The position numbers were made by a program, and so were the translations under genes. The notes beneath the pieces were generated by a model. The model ran no database searches. It saw nothing but the letters and a program-made list of their open reading frames with translations, and was not told the DNA's origin. Positions 6,567 to 7,964 of a DNA stretch of 7,964 bases are shown piece after piece. Origin of the DNA: a bacterium. GTDB lineage: Bacteria; Patescibacteriota; Minisyncoccia; Phycocordibacterales; Phycocordibacteraceae. How positions within the stretch are numbered: position 1 is the stretch's first letter; each line of letters opens with the position of its first letter. Where the stretch lies: positions 1 to 7,964 of the forward strand of contig JAJXYL010000006.1 of assembly GCA_021780575.1 (NCBI GenBank). The letters run 5' to 3'.

Positions 6567-7151
6567 ATGAAAAATGTTTTCTTACTATTTATAGCAGGTC
6601 TTTTGTCAGGGGTTATCAACGCATTACTTTTCACCACCAATCCCCAGGCAAATGATTTTTTCAGCATCCTCGTCCTTCCGGGCCTCGTCTACGGACTCGT
6701 CACAGGAGCGTTCTTCATATATGTGCTACCGGTCGCCCGAATTATATTCAGGATTATTTTGTGGTCCATCGCCTCTATTTTGAGCTACACGGTCGCTTAT
6801 TTTTCAGTACCTACTATTTTTATTCATCTAATTGTGCCAAGAGATATTAGTTTTGCACTCGCAGGTTTTGTGGGAGCATTAATACTCTGTGTCGCCTTCA
6901 GTGTCCTTTTCCAGAGAATGGATTGGATGCAATATTTCGTTGTTATCGCTACAGGAGCCGTTGTCGCTTATGTAGTCATGAATCACGATTGGAATGCCGA
7001 TGCCGAACTTTTGTCCAGCAGAGGGATATTCCTACCATTCTTACCAACCCTATACATTGCCTGGCAGACAGCTGTCACGACGGTCTTGGGGCTAAGTTTT
7101 CTATTAAGAAATAACCGTTCCGACGAACGGCTTGCCGTCGAGGTAGTTTGA
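6567..7151 (+). CDS. Hypothetical six-helix membrane protein, low G+C
   Basis: I do not recognise the family. The 194 residues form about six hydrophobic helices: 2-22, 31-54, 59-81, 94-116, 121-138 and 157-179. The C-terminal tail is short and charged (RNNRSDERLAVEVV). There is no signal for an enzyme, though conserved glycines in helices 1, 2 and 4 suggest packed helices. Base use differs from the neighbours: the 60 bases from 6781 are 35% G+C, against 60% for 5281-5340 in secD, and codons such as tta, ttt, att and ata are frequent. This may mean recent acquisition or low expression. The gene has its own leaderless promoter and ends within the convergent UMP kinase gene, sharing 48 bases (7104-7151). 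Start ATG 6567 is supported by promoter position. It is clearly coding by its continuous helix pattern; the function is unknown. Confidence 0.8.
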   Translation: MKNVFLLFIAGLLSGVINALLFTTNPQANDFFSILVLPGLVYGLVTGAFFIYVLPVARIIFRIILWSIASILSYTVAYFSVPTIFIHLIVPRDISFALAGFVGALILCVAFSVLFQRMDWMQYFVVIATGAVVAYVVMNHDWNADAELLSSRGIFLPFLPTLYIAWQTAVTTVLGLSFLLRNNRSDERLAVEVV

Positions 7152-7796
7152 AAACTCTTTAAGGTGCGCGCCGTTGATTATGGCGACCTCAAGGCCGAGC
7201 GATTCCGCTTCTTTAGCGGCAACGGGGTCAAATGGGGAGGAGAGTCCCGGATCCCAGGTTGCGGGAATCAGCTTGCGGAATTCCGCCCAGGATATTTTTT
7301 CTATCTTCTTCGCATCGGGATTTTTCACCGGGTCCTTGTCATACACATAATCGATATTTGAAAGATTCACGAGGCGCGTCGCGCCGAGATTTTTCGCGAT
7401 AAGCACAGCATCGTAGTCGGTCGAACAGCCGGGCTGCCAGCCGGCCGCGATGATGATGGGATCATGTGCCTCAATGTCGATAGTCGGGTTCCGGATAATC
7501 TGCTGGAGCGCGTACCCGGAAAAAATATTTCGCAGAAGCTGCGCGTTGAGGCGCGTCGCATGAATACCGAGCCAATCAAGGTCGTGCTGTGAGAGCGGTG
7601 TGATAGCACCTGCAGTGTCTTGGTAGCGGCGCGCAGTCTTTCCGCCGCCCGTAATAATGGAGAAGGTAAAACCCCGCTGCACCTTTTCAAGAATGAGTGT
7701 CTTGAAGTGGGTGAGGAATTCAGCATCAATTCCATCAGGAACAATAAGAGAACCTCCGACGGACACAATGACACGTTCTTGCGATCGTGTGTTCAT
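7104..7796 (-). CDS. pyrH: UMP kinase, archaeal type (amino acid kinase superfamily)
   Basis: This enzyme phosphorylates UMP to UDP with ATP in the cytoplasm, feeding UTP, CTP and nucleotide sugars. ATG 7796 gives 230 residues, about the length of archaeal UMP kinases. Visible motifs are VIVSVGGSL (9-17, phosphate loop), ITGGGKTARRY (48-58), DWLGIHATRLNA (74-85, UMP site), GWQPGCSTDYDA (119-130), NLSNIDYVYDKDP (144-156, ATP site) and FDPVAAKEAE (189-198). GGGKTARRY, LGIHATRLNA and YDKDP match the archaeal branch rather than classical bacterial PyrH, which has GGGNIFRG. TTG at 7802 would add two residues but the ATG is preferred. It stands alone on this strand and overlaps the 3' end of the membrane protein gene by 48 bases. 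No Shine-Dalgarno serves this start; one lies upstream in a different frame. The family call is confident; the UMP substrate rests on similarity. Confidence 0.9.
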   Translation of the reverse strand: MNTRSQERVIVSVGGSLIVPDGIDAEFLTHFKTLILEKVQRGFTFSIITGGGKTARRYQDTAGAITPLSQHDLDWLGIHATRLNAQLLRNIFSGYALQQIIRNPTIDIEAHDPIIIAAGWQPGCSTDYDAVLIAKNLGATRLVNLSNIDYVYDKDPVKNPDAKKIEKISWAEFRKLIPATWDPGLSSPFDPVAAKEAESLGLEVAIINGAHLKEFSNYLDGKPFVGTVIS

Positions 7797-7824
7797 GGGC
7801 AAGGGTGACGGCTCGCTCCATCAT
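7735..7824 (-). CDS. Possible leader ORF with strong Shine-Dalgarno, overlapping the UMP kinase start
   Basis: AGGAGG at 7829-7834 (minus strand) stands four bases before ATG 7824 and seven before ATG 7821. The frame opened there encodes 29 residues (MMERAVTLAHEHTIARTC at its start) and stops at TGA 7735-7737. It overlaps the first 60 or so bases of the UMP kinase gene in another frame. It is the only good Shine-Dalgarno at any start in the window. It could be a leader peptide whose translation affects the kinase start, or chance. It would be absent from mRNA if the TATGAT box at 7820-7825 is the promoter. Confidence 0.2.
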   Translation of the reverse strand: MMERAVTLAHEHTIARTCHCVRRRFSYCS

Positions 7825-7847
7825 ACGCCCTCCTCTCTCGTATGCAA
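7820..7847 (-). promoter_or_regulatory. Putative UMP kinase promoter
   Basis: On the minus strand, TTGCAT (7842-7847) and TATGAT (7820-7825) are 16 bases apart. The -10 box differs from consensus at one base, while the -35 box is weak. Transcription would start near 7813, leaving about 17 untranslated bases before ATG 7796, none resembling a Shine-Dalgarno. Confidence 0.4.
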
Positions 7848-7882
7848 TGTTGATAGCGTATGCGGACTGGCCTTTCGGGCTA

Positions 7883-7909
7883 TTGACGCCCCTCGGTACC
7901 TCCTATAGT
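7883..7909 (+). promoter_or_regulatory. Putative rightward promoter near the contig end
   Basis: TTGACG (7883-7888) and TATAGT (7904-7909) are 15 bases apart, a good pair of boxes with slightly short spacing. Predicted start is near 7916, reading out of the window toward an unseen gene. The ATG at 7910 opens only five codons and is not a gene. Confidence 0.45.
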
Positions 7910-7918
7910 ATGGCTCTA

Positions 7919-7945
7919 CTACCCTGAAAGGGGTGGGTTTCTTTT
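7919..7945 (+). terminator. Hairpin followed by T-rich run, just after a promoter
   Basis: CTACCC (7919-7924) pairs with GGGTGG (7931-7936) through one T-G wobble, with a six-base loop TGAAAG, followed by TTTCTTTT (7938-7945). It looks like an intrinsic terminator or a 5' attenuator hairpin for the transcript starting near 7916. No rightward gene lies before it whose transcript it would end. Confidence 0.35.
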
Positions 7946-7955
7946 GACCTTTGAC

Positions 7956-7964
7956 AGATCGGAA
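7956..7964. other. Likely sequencing-adapter remnant at the contig end
   Basis: The last nine bases, AGATCGGAA, equal the first nine of the widely used Illumina TruSeq adapter. A nine-base match placed exactly at the terminus is unlikely by chance (about one in 262,000). These bases should not be regarded as genomic without confirmation. Confidence 0.7.

Noticed and set aside
1..7964. CRISPR array, insertion sequence, toxin-antitoxin or other defence system
   Set aside because: No spaced direct repeats, terminal inverted repeats, transposase or nuclease motifs were seen on either strand; the content is envelope, export and nucleotide metabolism.

Overview
The window is a stretch of chromosome that looks like a member of the Candidate Phyla Radiation (Patescibacteria), probably a Parcubacteria-like lineage. 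The grounds are compact genes with gaps of only a few bases or overlaps, short versions of common proteins, an archaeal-type UMP kinase in an otherwise bacterial gene set, near absence of Shine-Dalgarno sequences, and several promoters whose -10 box lies 6 to 10 bases before the start codon. This placement is inference; there is no rRNA gene here to prove it. The last nine bases match the start of the common Illumina adapter, so the window is probably a whole short contig with a library remnant at its right end.

Layout from left to right. Positions 3-461 hold the C-terminal part of an exported or surface protein with beta-rich FxLYD-like repeats, followed one base later by a RodA/FtsW-family peptidoglycan polymerase (463-1590). 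A GT4 glycosyltransferase (1587-2579, minus strand) converges on rodA so tightly that one CTAG tetramer supplies both stop codons. From a 45-base divergent promoter region, a polyprenyl-phosphate glycosylphosphotransferase (2625-3962) is read rightward. About 360 bases without a sure gene follow; they hold a possible small ORF, a -10 box, hairpins and a good terminator. Then come secD (4326-5639) and secF (5644-6543), a low-G+C six-helix membrane protein of unknown function (6567-7151), and an archaeal-type UMP kinase on the minus strand (7104-7796) whose 3' end overlaps the membrane protein gene by 48 bases.

Functionally the window is mostly cell-envelope housekeeping: wall elongation (RodA), surface glycan or glycolipid synthesis (the glycosylphosphotransferase loads the first sugar phosphate on the lipid carrier and the GT4 enzyme would add further sugars), and the SecDF arm of protein export. 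UMP kinase supplies UDP/UTP, which also feeds nucleotide-sugar synthesis, but it has its own promoter and is not part of an operon here.

I see no CRISPR array, insertion sequence, tRNA or rRNA, and no defence or mobile system. The most interesting points are an apparent in-frame loss of about 40 residues near the C-terminus of the GT4 enzyme, the leaderless promoter pattern, the unexplained 3963-4325 interval, and a strong Shine-Dalgarno that serves a short out-of-frame ORF at the start of the UMP kinase gene.
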